Assembly (NCBI GenBank): GCA_013911065.1
Contig: JACERV010000003.1
Location: 62,001 to 126,000, forward strand
Direction: 5' to 3'
Origin: Ruminococcus sp.
GTDB taxonomy: Bacteria; Bacillota; Clostridia; Lachnospirales; Lachnospiraceae
Length of the DNA stretch: 64,000 nucleotides
Part shown: in pieces, positions 35,382 to 43,554 of the stretch
Layout of the letters: each line of letters begins with the position of its first letter
Position numbering within the stretch: position 1 is the stretch's first letter
Notes under the pieces: model-generated
What the model was told of the DNA's origin: nothing
What the model saw: only the letters and a program-made list of their open reading frames with translations
Database searches by the model: none
Program-made: the position numbers and the translations under genes

Positions 35382-35394
35382 GGAAAGGTATAAT
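35365..35394 (+). promoter_or_regulatory. Promoter of the AraC-type regulator
   Basis: TTGCAT (35365-35370), an 18-bp spacer and a perfect TATAAT (35389-35394). Binding at the right arm of the inverted repeat would cover it, suggesting autoregulation. Confidence 0.7.
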
Positions 35395-35479
35395 GAAGGT
35401 AACTGTTCAGTACAGATACCAATGAAGAAGAAATAATCGAGGAGAAAGAATGCTTTTTTGATGTATGAAAGGAAATATT

Positions 35480-36319
35480 ATGAAAGAAACTTATAAATAT
35501 TCTTATAAAGTGGGAGAAAGCCTTATGACTTCATTGTCAATTTACAATGTAGGTCATCAAAAGTGTGAGCCGGGATACCAGTGGGGGCCCGGAATACGAA
35601 ATCACTACTGTATTCATCATATTATTTCAGGAAGTGGATATTACACGGTGAATGATAAGACATATCATCTTTTTGCCGGAGATACCTTTATACTTTATCC
35701 GGATACGGAAGTAAAATATTATGCAGACATACAGGAACCGTGGGAATATGCATGGGTGGGCTTTATGGGGGCGGATGCGGCAACCGTCATACATTCTACT
35801 GATTTTACAAAAGAGCATCCAATGATTCAAAAGGATGCTCTTCCCAGGATTCTTCTGCAAAAGCAGCTAAATCAAATTTATGAAGTAAAGGGCAACAGCT
35901 ACGAAGCAGCGGTGGCCATGACAGGAGCACTCTATACCCTCCTTTCTACATTCATGCAGTATGCCGCACATGCAGAACCAGTAAAGGACGTGCAGCTTAC
36001 CTATGTGCAGAAAGCCAAAGATTATATCTCCACCAGCTACTCCTATCCCATAACAATAGAAGAAGTGGCAGCCTATGTAGGAATCAGCCGTAGTCATCTC
36101 TATCGTGCGTTTAGAACATGCCAGCAGCAATCGCCCAAAGAATACCTGAGTGATTTCCGGATAAAGCAGGCCTGCCGTTTGCTGAAAGAGACTACTCTGT
36201 CCGTAGCTTCTATAGCATATTCCGTGGGTTTTGAAAATAATCTATATTTCTCCAAAGCTTTCAAAAAACAAAAAGGACAAAGCCCTACAAAGTATCGTCG
36301 CTCTTTTTTAAGGTCTTGA
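35480..36319 (+). CDS. AraC-family transcriptional regulator of the gal locus
   Basis: A 279-residue regulator. ATG 35480 is preferred over 35465 because GAAAGGAA lies seven bases before it. The N-terminal half is a cupin sugar-sensing domain (HHIISGSGYYTVNDKTYHLFAGDTFILYP). The C-terminal 100 residues are the double helix-turn-helix, IEEVAAYVGISRSHLYRAFRTC and SVASIAYSVGFENNLYFSKAFKK. Divergent placement beside galKT makes it the likely activator for galactose use. Its last 35 bp overlap the 3' end of the convergent MATE gene. Confidence 0.9.
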   Translation: MKETYKYSYKVGESLMTSLSIYNVGHQKCEPGYQWGPGIRNHYCIHHIISGSGYYTVNDKTYHLFAGDTFILYPDTEVKYYADIQEPWEYAWVGFMGADAATVIHSTDFTKEHPMIQKDALPRILLQKQLNQIYEVKGNSYEAAVAMTGALYTLLSTFMQYAAHAEPVKDVQLTYVQKAKDYISTSYSYPITIEEVAAYVGISRSHLYRAFRTCQQQSPKEYLSDFRIKQACRLLKETTLSVASIAYSVGFENNLYFSKAFKKQKGQSPTKYRRSFLRS

Positions 36320-37664
36320 TTTTCAGCCTTGTGATTCTCTTAAAAAGAAATGATGAAAACACAACAGCTACAATCTCTGCAATGAAAATGGACCACCACA
36401 CTGCGTCCAGCCCTAAAAACTTTGCAAATAAATAGGCGGCAGGCAGAATAACAAAAAGCTGTCTTACTATAGAGATAATCAGGCTGTACACTCCATTCCC
36501 AAGTGCCTGGAAGGCAGTACCTACCACGATATTGTATCCTGCAAGAAGGAAACTCAGGCTGATAATTCTAAGTGCGGGGATTCCGATTGCCAGCATATTT
36601 TCGGAAGCGTCGAAGAATCCCAAGAACTGTATGGGAAACAGCTGAAATAGGGACAGTCCCACAAACATAATTCCCACGGCAATAAATACACTCATTTTGA
36701 TAGTATCCATAATTCTTTTTTTATTTTGTGCACCGTAATTATATGCGACAATTGGTATCATTCCATTTACCAGCCCGAATACCGGCATGAAAATAAAGCT
36801 CTGCAGCTTGAAATATACTCCAAACACAGCCGCGGCAGTAGAAGAAAATATCAGAAGTATCCGGTTCATACCAAATACCATGACGGAACCGATGGACTGC
36901 ATAACAATAGAGGGAACTCCAATTTTATAAATTTCACCAATAATCCTTTTATCAGGCCTGAAGCCTCTCATATTCAAATTCAATTCTGTATTCTTCTTAC
37001 AATTAAAATAAAGTGACATGAAAACTGCTGTAATTTGCCCGATGATGGTTGCAAGGGCAGCTCCTGCTACTTCAAGCCGCGGCATACCGAAGAGGCCGAA
37101 TATCAGGATGGGGTCCAGAATGATATTGATGAGAGCACCGGTTCCCTGGGTAATCATGTTGTAAAATGTTTTTCCTGTAGACTGTAAAAGGCGTTCGAAG
37201 GTAATCTGCATAAAGATTCCCGCCGAGGCAACGGTAATAATCATCATGTACTCGGTTCCATAGCGGACAATAGTGGGATCATCTGTCTGAACGCTAAAAA
37301 AGTAATGAGAGCCAAACAGTCCGATTACCGCCATGACGATACAACTAAGAATTCCAAGGAAAATACCGTTTCGGGCAACCATATTTGCTTCCTTAGGCTT
37401 TTTCTCTCCAAGGCTTTTGGACAGCAGTGCGTTAATTCCCACACCAGTACCCGCAGCAATAGCAATCATCAGATTCTGCACGGGGAAAGCAAGGGACACT
37501 GCAGTCAGAGCCTCTTCATTAAGGCGGGCTACGAAAATACTATCTACTACATTATATAGTGCCTGCACAAGCATAGATGCAATCATGGGCAGCGACATGG
37601 TAATTAATAATTTAGGTACAGGCATTACGCCCATCTTGTTTTCAGTCTGTGTTGTTTTTTCCAT
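36285..37664 (-). CDS. MATE family efflux transporter, second copy
   Basis: A 459-residue integral membrane transporter with about twelve hydrophobic segments. PMIASMLVQALYNVVDSIFVARLNEEALTAVSLAFPVQNLM and GTGVGINALLSKSLGEKK mark the DinF/NorM-type MATE family. It is not a recent duplicate of the protein at 14609-16015, as the sequences differ throughout. The substrate is unknown. It converges on the AraC gene with a 35-bp overlap and no terminator between them. The 157-bp region upstream (to the deacetylase gene) is AT-rich without a clear riboswitch. Confidence 0.92.
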   Translation of the reverse strand: MEKTTQTENKMGVMPVPKLLITMSLPMIASMLVQALYNVVDSIFVARLNEEALTAVSLAFPVQNLMIAIAAGTGVGINALLSKSLGEKKPKEANMVARNGIFLGILSCIVMAVIGLFGSHYFFSVQTDDPTIVRYGTEYMMIITVASAGIFMQITFERLLQSTGKTFYNMITQGTGALINIILDPILIFGLFGMPRLEVAGAALATIIGQITAVFMSLYFNCKKNTELNLNMRGFRPDKRIIGEIYKIGVPSIVMQSIGSVMVFGMNRILLIFSSTAAAVFGVYFKLQSFIFMPVFGLVNGMIPIVAYNYGAQNKKRIMDTIKMSVFIAVGIMFVGLSLFQLFPIQFLGFFDASENMLAIGIPALRIISLSFLLAGYNIVVGTAFQALGNGVYSLIISIVRQLFVILPAAYLFAKFLGLDAVWWSIFIAEIVAVVFSSFLFKRITRLKIKTLKKSDDTL

Positions 37665-37830
37665 TTGTAAAATGTTCCTCCCTGGTTAATATATCACGTA
37701 GAGGACATTATATCATCAATAAAAAATAAGTACAATGCATATATTTATGTTGGGGAGATTATCTTTCTCCCAGGTTATACCCTGAGATATTGCAGGAGAG
37801 ATATGTGAATTAAAAAAACGTTTGAAAAGG

Positions 37831-38565
37831 ATGGTATGCTGTTTGCGTTTGAAAAGAATGATGCAGGGAGTAGGGATGGTCTATGTATTTTTATTGCTGG
37901 GGCTGGTTTGTCCGTCTCTTTTTACAGAAAATCAGATAAAAGAAAAGGCGCAGGAGGTTTCCTATCCGAATGCGTCGTCATATATGGCAGCCACTGTGGA
38001 AGAAAAGCCCAAAATAGCAATTACATTTGATGACGGACCTAACGCGGAGTGTACGCCCAAGCTTCTGGACGGCCTGCAAAAAAGAGGCGTGAAAGCGACT
38101 TTTTTTCTGATTGGACAGAATATAGAAAAAGGCAGCAACAGGGAAATCGTGAAGCGTATGTACGAGGAGGGACATCTGATTGGAAACCATACATACCACC
38201 ATGTGGAAATAACAAGAGTGAGCAATGAGAAGGCGTATGAAGAGCTTATGATGTGTAATGAACTTATCCAAAGCATTACCGGACAGGAAGTAGAGTATAT
38301 GAGGCCGCCCTTTGGGTTATGGCAAAAGGAACTGGAACAGAAGATTCATGTATTGCCGGTTATGTGGAATGTTGACCCTCTGGACTGGGCGACGGAAAAC
38401 GTAGATGAAATTGTAAATAAGGTAGTGACGCGGACAGAAGAAAATGATATCATTTTGTTACATGATTGTTATGACAGCTCTGTAAAAGCAGCACTGCGTA
38501 TTATAGACTTGCTGCAGGCGGAGGGATTTGAGTTTGTGACTGTAGACGAGATAATATTGGATTAA
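37831..38565 (+). CDS. Polysaccharide deacetylase (NodB homology), membrane anchored
   Basis: About 244 residues. The start is uncertain: TTG 37822, ATG 37831 and ATG 37858 are all in frame and none has a good ribosome site. Residues about 10-30 are a signal-anchor. The NodB domain follows with motif 1 TFDDGPN (catalytic base and metal Asp), motif 2 HTYHH, motif 3 RPPFG, motif 4 DPLDW and motif 5 LLHD, all intact. It would remove acetyl groups from N-acetylated wall sugars, outside the membrane. It sits 15 bp before rarA, but the functions appear unrelated. Confidence 0.88.
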   Translation: MVCCLRLKRMMQGVGMVYVFLLLGLVCPSLFTENQIKEKAQEVSYPNASSYMAATVEEKPKIAITFDDGPNAECTPKLLDGLQKRGVKATFFLIGQNIEKGSNREIVKRMYEEGHLIGNHTYHHVEITRVSNEKAYEELMMCNELIQSITGQEVEYMRPPFGLWQKELEQKIHVLPVMWNVDPLDWATENVDEIVNKVVTRTEENDIILLHDCYDSSVKAALRIIDLLQAEGFEFVTVDEIILD

Positions 38566-38580
38566 GGAACGGTGAAGATA

Positions 38581-39897
38581 ATGGATTTATTTGATTATAT
38601 GAGAGAAACAAATAAGGAAAAGGAGGCACCTCTCGCCTCCCGTATGCGCCCTGCTGCATTGGAAGACGTAGTAGGGCAGCAGCATATTATAGGGAAGGAT
38701 AAGCTGTTGTACAGAGCGATTAAGGCAGACAAGCTGGGCTCTCTGATTTTTTATGGACCTCCGGGGACGGGGAAGACCACACTTGCCAAGGTAATTGCCA
38801 ACACAACGAGAGCGCAGTTTAAGCAGATTAACGCCACCATTGCCGGGAAAAAGGATATGGAGGAAGTTATAAAAGGGGCAAAAGAGCTGCTGGGAATGTA
38901 CCAGAAAAAGACGATTCTGTTTATTGATGAGATTCACAGATTTAACAAGGGGCAGCAGGATTATCTTCTCCCCTATGTGGAGGATGGTACAATAACCCTG
39001 ATAGGAGCAACTACAGAAAATCCCTATTTTGAAGTGAACGGTGCTTTACTGTCCCGATCCAGTGTATTTGAGTTAAAATCACTGAGCCGGGAAGAGGTGA
39101 AAACACTTCTCAAGCGTGCCGTATACGATAGAGACAACGGAATGGGCAGTTTTAAAGCGGAGATTGACGATGATGCCCTGGAATTTCTCGCTGATGTGTC
39201 GGGGGGAGATGCCAGAAATGCTCTGAATGCAGTGGAATTAGGGATCCTGACCACCGAAAGGAGTGAGGATGGCCTGATACACCTCACACTGGAAGTGGCT
39301 TCCGAGTGTATCCAAAAGCGAGTAGTACGTTATGACAAAACAGGAGATAACCATTACGATACGATTTCTGCTTTCATAAAGAGTATGCGGGGCTCAGACC
39401 CGGATGCAGCGGTTTATTACCTGGCAAAAATGCTGTATGCGGGGGAGGATATTAAGTTCATCGCCCGGCGGATTATGATTTGTGCGTCAGAGGATGTAGG
39501 AAACGCAGACCCTATGGCGCTTACGGTTGCGGTATCAGCCGCCCAGGCCGCAGAACGTATTGGTCTGCCTGAATCTCAGATTATTTTGGCCCAGGCTGTA
39601 ACTTATGTGGCTTCTGCTCCTAAAAGTAATTCGGCGACAAATGCCATTTTTGCCGCCAGCGAGAGCGTGAAGCGGCAGAAGACAACGGTCCCGGCCCACC
39701 TGCAGGATGCCCACTATAAGGGCTCTGAAAAAATGGGACGGGGAACCGGCTACAAATACGCCCATGATTATCCGGGGCATTATGTAAAGCAGCAATATCT
39801 CCCGGATGAAATCAAAAACGCCAGATTCTATGAACCGGGCGTTCTGGGGTATGAAAAAACAATCAAAGGATATCTAGAGAAGCTTAGACAGGAGTAG
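38581..39897 (+). CDS. rarA: Replication-associated recombination ATPase RarA
   Basis: A 438-residue AAA+ ATPase (MgsA/RarA) that acts at stalled replication forks. RPAALEDVVGQQHIIG is the family start, Walker A is GPPGTGKTT, Walker B is ILFIDEIHRFNKGQQDYLLP and sensor 1 is LIGATTENPYFEVNGALLSRSSV. The C-terminal helical oligomerisation region contains KSMRGSDPDAAVYYLAKML and GRGTGYKYAHDYPGHY. ATG 38581 is favoured over GTG 38572, which is only three bases from the AAGGA ribosome site. Its last 24 bp overlap the convergent DUF4364 gene. Confidence 0.95.
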   Translation: MDLFDYMRETNKEKEAPLASRMRPAALEDVVGQQHIIGKDKLLYRAIKADKLGSLIFYGPPGTGKTTLAKVIANTTRAQFKQINATIAGKKDMEEVIKGAKELLGMYQKKTILFIDEIHRFNKGQQDYLLPYVEDGTITLIGATTENPYFEVNGALLSRSSVFELKSLSREEVKTLLKRAVYDRDNGMGSFKAEIDDDALEFLADVSGGDARNALNAVELGILTTERSEDGLIHLTLEVASECIQKRVVRYDKTGDNHYDTISAFIKSMRGSDPDAAVYYLAKMLYAGEDIKFIARRIMICASEDVGNADPMALTVAVSAAQAAERIGLPESQIILAQAVTYVASAPKSNSATNAIFAASESVKRQKTTVPAHLQDAHYKGSEKMGRGTGYKYAHDYPGHYVKQQYLPDEIKNARFYEPGVLGYEKTIKGYLEKLRQE

Positions 39898-40386
39898 AGC
39901 ATATATCTCCTGACTCTGTCTGGACCAGCTTCCGGCTATGGTTTCAGCCTCTGTTTCTGTAGGAACGGTGATTTTTAGATCAATCAGGCTGAAACCATTT
40001 TCCACAATCTGGCACCGAACTTCGTATTCCCGATTTGTGTTCAAATAATAATCTGATTTTATAGCAACCTCTTCCTTCAAATCATATTGCTTTTCTTTTA
40101 GAAATTCATTGACATCGTTCTGGATAGCAGGTGAGATTTTATTTGTGAAAAACCGTATCGTCTCGGCTCCGTTTTCCGTCAAATGGTATAAGGTACGGTT
40201 ATGGGTTGTCTCAATTTTGAGCAGACCGGAGTCCACCATTTCCGACAAGGCCTCCTGTAGTTTAAAATAGGTTGTATAGCCCTTATCCAGCATAAATTCC
40301 GAAATTTGAGATGTGGTCATTGGAAAATCTACTTTATCCAGCATGTATAATACAATCAATTTGTATAGGGTAAATGTTTCAGTCAT
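39874..40386 (-). CDS. DUF4364 family protein, winged-helix type
   Basis: A 170-residue protein conserved in Lachnospiraceae. The N-terminal 75 residues read like a PadR/MarR-type winged helix (FTLYKLIVLYMLDKVDFPMTTSQISEFMLDKGY, then LQEALSEMVDSGLLKIE and TLYHLTENGAETIRFF). The C-terminal half is alpha/beta of unknown function. A transcriptional role is inference. It overlaps the upstream radical-SAM gene by 8 bp, so the two are translated from one message. Its own 3' end overlaps rarA. Confidence 0.85.
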   Translation of the reverse strand: MTETFTLYKLIVLYMLDKVDFPMTTSQISEFMLDKGYTTYFKLQEALSEMVDSGLLKIETTHNRTLYHLTENGAETIRFFTNKISPAIQNDVNEFLKEKQYDLKEEVAIKSDYYLNTNREYEVRCQIVENGFSLIDLKITVPTETEAETIAGSWSRQSQEIYALLLSKLL

Positions 40387-41305
40387 GATACTCCTTTCCC
40401 TGCCATATGTCCTGTTCTTTCAGATGGCGGTGCAGCGTGTTCAAAACGGTTCTTTTATTACTGGTCCAAAGGGGGGCAATCAGAAGTTCTTCTGGTCCGT
40501 CCCCCGTCAGACGGTGTATTGTAATCCTGGGGTTCAGCCGTGCAATACAAGTCCCCAGGAATTGAATATATTCCATCATATCCGGTACATGAAAGGGCTG
40601 CCTTGCATAGTCAGCGGCAAGGTCTGTATCCTTTAAGATATGGAGAAGCTGGAATTTGATGCCCTGAATGTCCATATGGTTCAGGTACTCTACTGTCTTT
40701 AGCATCTCCTCCTGGGATTCCCCCGGAAGATAAAAAATAGTATGCACAATAACTGTAATTCCAAGGCTCCTTAAATCCCGGACAGCCTTCTCAAAAACGG
40801 GCAGAGCATATCCTCTGCGGATGTAAGAGGCTGCTGCCGGATGAATCGTCTGAAGTCCTAATTCTACCCACACAGGCTTTATCAGGCTGACTTTGTGAAG
40901 AACCTCCAGAACATCATTCCCCAGACAGTCCGGTCTGGTGGCGATGGACAGGATTTTCACTTCCGGGTCTCCGATGGCTTCCAGATATAGCTCTTCCAGG
41001 CGGGCAGCAGGTGCGTAAGTATTGGTAAAAGCCTGAAAATATGCAATATAGGAATGTACAGGGCGTTTTCCCCTTAAATCCTGTTTTCCCCGGGCAATCT
41101 GTTCCGAAATAGAGCTGCAGGCGGAGCCGGCAAAATCACCGGAACCTTTGCTGCTGCAGAAGATGCAGCCTCCTGTCCCCGCAGTACCATCCCTGTTAGG
41201 ACAGGTCATGCCCCCATTTAACGTGATTTTATAAACCTTTTCTCCATAAGTATTTTTTAAATCGTAATCCAGTGAATGATAACGCTTTTCGCCCCAACGG
41301 TTCAT
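40379..41305 (-). CDS. Radical SAM protein, TIGR01212/YhcC family
   Basis: A 308-residue radical SAM enzyme. The cluster motif near the N-terminus is TCPNRDGTAGTGGCIFC, with the wide CX11CX2C spacing that marks the YhcC/TIGR01212 group, in place of CX3CX2C. KILSIATRPDCLG and VWVELGLQTIHP are further conserved regions. It reductively cleaves S-adenosylmethionine with a 4Fe-4S cluster; the substrate of this group is not known to me. The start is preceded by AGAGGAAC. It shares a message with DUF4364 by an 8-bp overlap. Confidence 0.9.
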   Translation of the reverse strand: MNRWGEKRYHSLDYDLKNTYGEKVYKITLNGGMTCPNRDGTAGTGGCIFCSSKGSGDFAGSACSSISEQIARGKQDLRGKRPVHSYIAYFQAFTNTYAPAARLEELYLEAIGDPEVKILSIATRPDCLGNDVLEVLHKVSLIKPVWVELGLQTIHPAAASYIRRGYALPVFEKAVRDLRSLGITVIVHTIFYLPGESQEEMLKTVEYLNHMDIQGIKFQLLHILKDTDLAADYARQPFHVPDMMEYIQFLGTCIARLNPRITIHRLTGDGPEELLIAPLWTSNKRTVLNTLHRHLKEQDIWQGKEYHD

Positions 41306-41358
41306 CTATATTAGTTCCTCTATTTCCAACTTCTCTTAAATTCAGACTTGCTGCTATT

Positions 41359-41387
41359 ATCATAACACTCCTGGAAATGCAGTGCAA
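41359..41387 (-). promoter_or_regulatory. Promoter of the radical SAM/DUF4364 pair
   Basis: On the minus strand: TTGCAC (41382-41387), a 17-bp spacer and TATGAT (41359-41364). It is divergent from the rho promoter about 70 bp away. Confidence 0.65.
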
Positions 41388-41429
41388 GAAGGAAACGGGG
41401 GATTGGTTCGGATAAGAGTGAAAAAACAC

Positions 41430-41458
41430 TTTTCTTTTTCTTGAAGATGATGTATAAT
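41430..41458 (+). promoter_or_regulatory. Promoter of rho
   Basis: TTTTCT (41430-41435), a 17-bp spacer and a perfect TATAAT (41453-41458). The transcript would have a leader of about 135 bases (to 41601) with weak pairing only. Rho leaders are often autoregulated, but no specific element is recognisable. Confidence 0.6.
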
Positions 41459-41601
41459 AGCACCAGATTCAAGAGATATCTCAGGAATGTAGACAGCACT
41501 GCCTGAATTCGGACAAGTCACTTCAGACTAAAGTTCCCGCCACAATTTATGAAAAGAATAAGGAAAAAGCTTATATAAGTTTAAGAAAGGAAACATATGG
41601 T

Positions 41602-42951
41602 ATGACGAGAGAAAAATATGAATCGCTGCCACTTGCCACATTAAAAGATTTAGCGAAAGCCCGCAAAATGAAAGGTGTATCTACAATGAAGAAAAGTGAG
41701 CTGATAGATGCCATGCTTGCACAGGATGAAAAGGAAAATATGGAAGAGGCAAGAGCAGAAGCAAAAGAGGAAGTAAAAGAGGAACTAAAGGAGAAGAAGG
41801 AAGGTACCGATATTGAGCAGCTTGACAGCGGAAACGCTGCCAATGGAATACTTGAGGTACTGCCGGACGGGTATGGTTTTATCCGCTGTGAAAACTATTT
41901 GCCGGGAGAGAATGATGTATATGTTTCACCATCCCAGATTAGAAGATTTAACCTGAAAACAGGAGATATTGTCTCCGGAAATACGAGAGTTAAAACACAA
42001 TCTGAAAAATTCAGCGCATTGCTGTACGTCTCCACCATTAACGGTATGAGACCGTCAGAAGCAATGAAAAGGCACAATTTTGAAGATTTGACTCCTATTT
42101 TCCCGAATCAGCGCCTTCGCCTGGAAACACCGGGAAGTTCCACTGCCATGAGGATTATGGATATTCTTTCTCCTATAGGAAAAGGACAGAGAGGTATGAT
42201 TGTATCACCTCCCAAAGCAGGTAAGACAACGCTGTTAAAAGAAGTGGCACTCTCCGTTCAGAAGCGGGAGCCAAATATGCATCTGCTGATTCTTCTGATT
42301 GATGAGCGCCCGGAGGAAGTAACAGATATCAAAGAAGCGATTGCGGGACCAAACGTAGAAGTTATTTATTCCACCTTTGACGAACTCCCGGATCATCATA
42401 AAAGAGTATCAGAAATGGTAATTGAGCGTGCGAAACGTCTGGTTGAACACGGGAGGGACGTTACCATTCTGCTGGATAGTATTACAAGACTTGCCCGTGC
42501 TTATAACCTGACTGTACCGCCGTCAGGAAGAACACTCTCCGGAGGTCTTGACCCGGCTGCTTTGCATATGCCAAAAAGATTTTTTGGTGCAGCCAGAAAT
42601 ATGAGAGAGGGCGGAAGTCTGACGATTCTTGCAACTGCTCTTGTAGAGACAGGCAGCAAGATGGACGACGTGGTTTATGAAGAATTCAAAGGTACCGGAA
42701 ACATGGAACTGGTGCTGGATAGAAAATTGCAGGAAAAGAGAGTTTTCCCGGCAATTGATATACCAAAATCAGGGACAAGAAGGGAAGACCTTTTGCTCAG
42801 CAGGGAAGAGCAGGATGCCGTCTATATCATCCGAAGAGCTATGAATGGCCTGAAGACGGAAGAAGCGGTAGACAACCTGTTGAATATGTTTTCCCAGACA
42901 AAAAGTAATGCAGAACTGGTTCAACTTGTTATTAAGAAAAAATTCATTTAG
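41602..42951 (+). CDS. rho: Transcription termination factor Rho
   Basis: A 449-residue hexameric RNA helicase. The first 40 residues are the Rho_N helical domain ([30 protein letters not shown]). A short Glu/Lys-rich insert (about 43-68) precedes the cold-shock RNA-binding domain ([21 protein letters not shown]). The ATPase core has Walker [13 protein letters not shown], Walker [14 protein letters not shown], and Q-loop and R-loop regions. [18 protein letters not shown] matches the antibiotic-binding and secondary RNA site. ATG 41602 uses GAAAGGA; an ATG five bases upstream meets an immediate stop. Confidence 0.97.
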   Translation: MTREKYESLPLATLKDLAKARKMKGVSTMKKSELIDAMLAQDEKENMEEARAEAKEEVKEELKEKKEGTDIEQLDSGNAANGILEVLPDGYGFIRCENYLPGENDVYVSPSQIRRFNLKTGDIVSGNTRVKTQSEKFSALLYVSTINGMRPSEAMKRHNFEDLTPIFPNQRLRLETPGSSTAMRIMDILSPIGKGQRGMIVSPPKAGKTTLLKEVALSVQKREPNMHLLILLIDERPEEVTDIKEAIAGPNVEVIYSTFDELPDHHKRVSEMVIERAKRLVEHGRDVTILLDSITRLARAYNLTVPPSGRTLSGGLDPAALHMPKRFFGAARNMREGGSLTILATALVETGSKMDDVVYEEFKGTGNMELVLDRKLQEKRVFPAIDIPKSGTRREDLLLSREEQDAVYIIRRAMNGLKTEEAVDNLLNMFSQTKSNAELVQLVIKKKFI

Positions 42952-42975
42952 CGGACAGATTATCGTGAAAACAAC

Positions 42976-43004
42976 TTGCAAAATGAAAAATCCTGTGATA
43001 TAAT
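42976..43004 (+). promoter_or_regulatory. Promoter of rpmE
   Basis: TTGCAA (42976-42981), a 17-bp spacer and a perfect TATAAT (42999-43004). The 70-base leader that follows could carry the known L31 autoregulatory structure, but I could not fold it with confidence. Confidence 0.75.
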
Positions 43005-43077
43005 GACAAAGCTGTTTAGAAAACACACTTATAAAACTGTTTTGATTGACTATATTTAAAATAGAGAGGTGAAAATC

Positions 43078-43278
43078 ATGAGAGAAGGAATCCATCCAGA
43101 ATACCATCAGGCAACAGTAGTCTGCAACTGTGGAAACACATTTGTAACAGGTTCAACGAACGAGAACATCCATGTGGAGATTTGTTCTAAATGTCATCCG
43201 TTCTATACTGGCCAGCAGAAATCTAACCAGGCTCGCGGACGTGTTGATAAGTTCAACAAGAAATATGGCATGAAATAA
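43078..43278 (+). CDS. rpmE: 50S ribosomal protein L31, zinc-binding form
   Basis: 66 residues, starting at ATG 43078 behind GAGAGGTG. The sequence [22 protein letters not shown] is characteristic of L31. Cys16, Cys18, Cys36 and Cys39 make this the zinc-containing C+ type. A zinc-free paralog would be expected only elsewhere in the genome. It follows rho, an arrangement common in Firmicutes, and is separated from the next gene by a series of hairpins. Confidence 0.97.
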   Translation: MREGIHPEYHQATVVCNCGNTFVTGSTNENIHVEICSKCHPFYTGQQKSNQARGRVDKFNKKYGMK

Positions 43279-43291
43279 GAATGAATGATTG

Positions 43292-43324
43292 TAGGCTGAG
43301 GTGGACTATCTCAGCCTATTCTTG
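43292..43324 (+). terminator. Terminator after rpmE
   Basis: TAGGCTGAG (43292-43300) pairs with CTCAGCCTA (43310-43318), followed by TTCTTGT. It is the first hairpin of the series in this gap. Confidence 0.75.
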
Positions 43325-43345
43325 TGTAATAAGAAACAATGAGAA

Positions 43346-43530
43346 GGTCAGCAACTTCCGGGAGAAGGGACTGACCCTTTTCTGGTATAGTTCACTCCTG
43401 GCCTATCACTGCGCTGATAGGTCAGACTCGACAACGTAAAACAGCCAGTGAGCCTGCCCTTCGCCGAAGGCGAATTTAAATGGGCAGGCGGCGTTACTGT
43501 TTACAGGTCACCTGTGAACAGTAACCTTTT
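43346..43530 (+). repeat. Series of four further hairpins between rpmE and DUF1385
   Basis: Hairpin A: GGTCAG/CTGACC with inner CTTC/GAAG (43346-43376), then CTTTTCT. Hairpin B: CCTATCA/TGATAGG (43402-43408, 43415-43421), extendable to 11 bp. Hairpin C: GCCTGCCC/GGGCAGGC (43452-43459, 43482-43489), with TTCGCC/GGCGAA nested inside. Hairpin D: 15-bp arms GTTACTGTTTACAGG and CCTGTGAACAGTAAC (43493-43507, 43511-43525), one G.T pair, then CTTTT. The last looks like a terminator. The compact block resembles an intergenic repeat cassette. Confidence 0.8.
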
Positions 43531-43554
43531 CTGCTATAGAAAACAGGAGGAAGC

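Noticed and set aside
41459..41601. rho leader considered as a riboswitch
   Set aside because: Only weak pairings are visible and no known aptamer pattern is recognised.
43330..43530. Hairpin series considered as a T-box or tRNA
   Set aside because: No T-box core, no specifier loop, no acceptor end and no tRNA-like arms.
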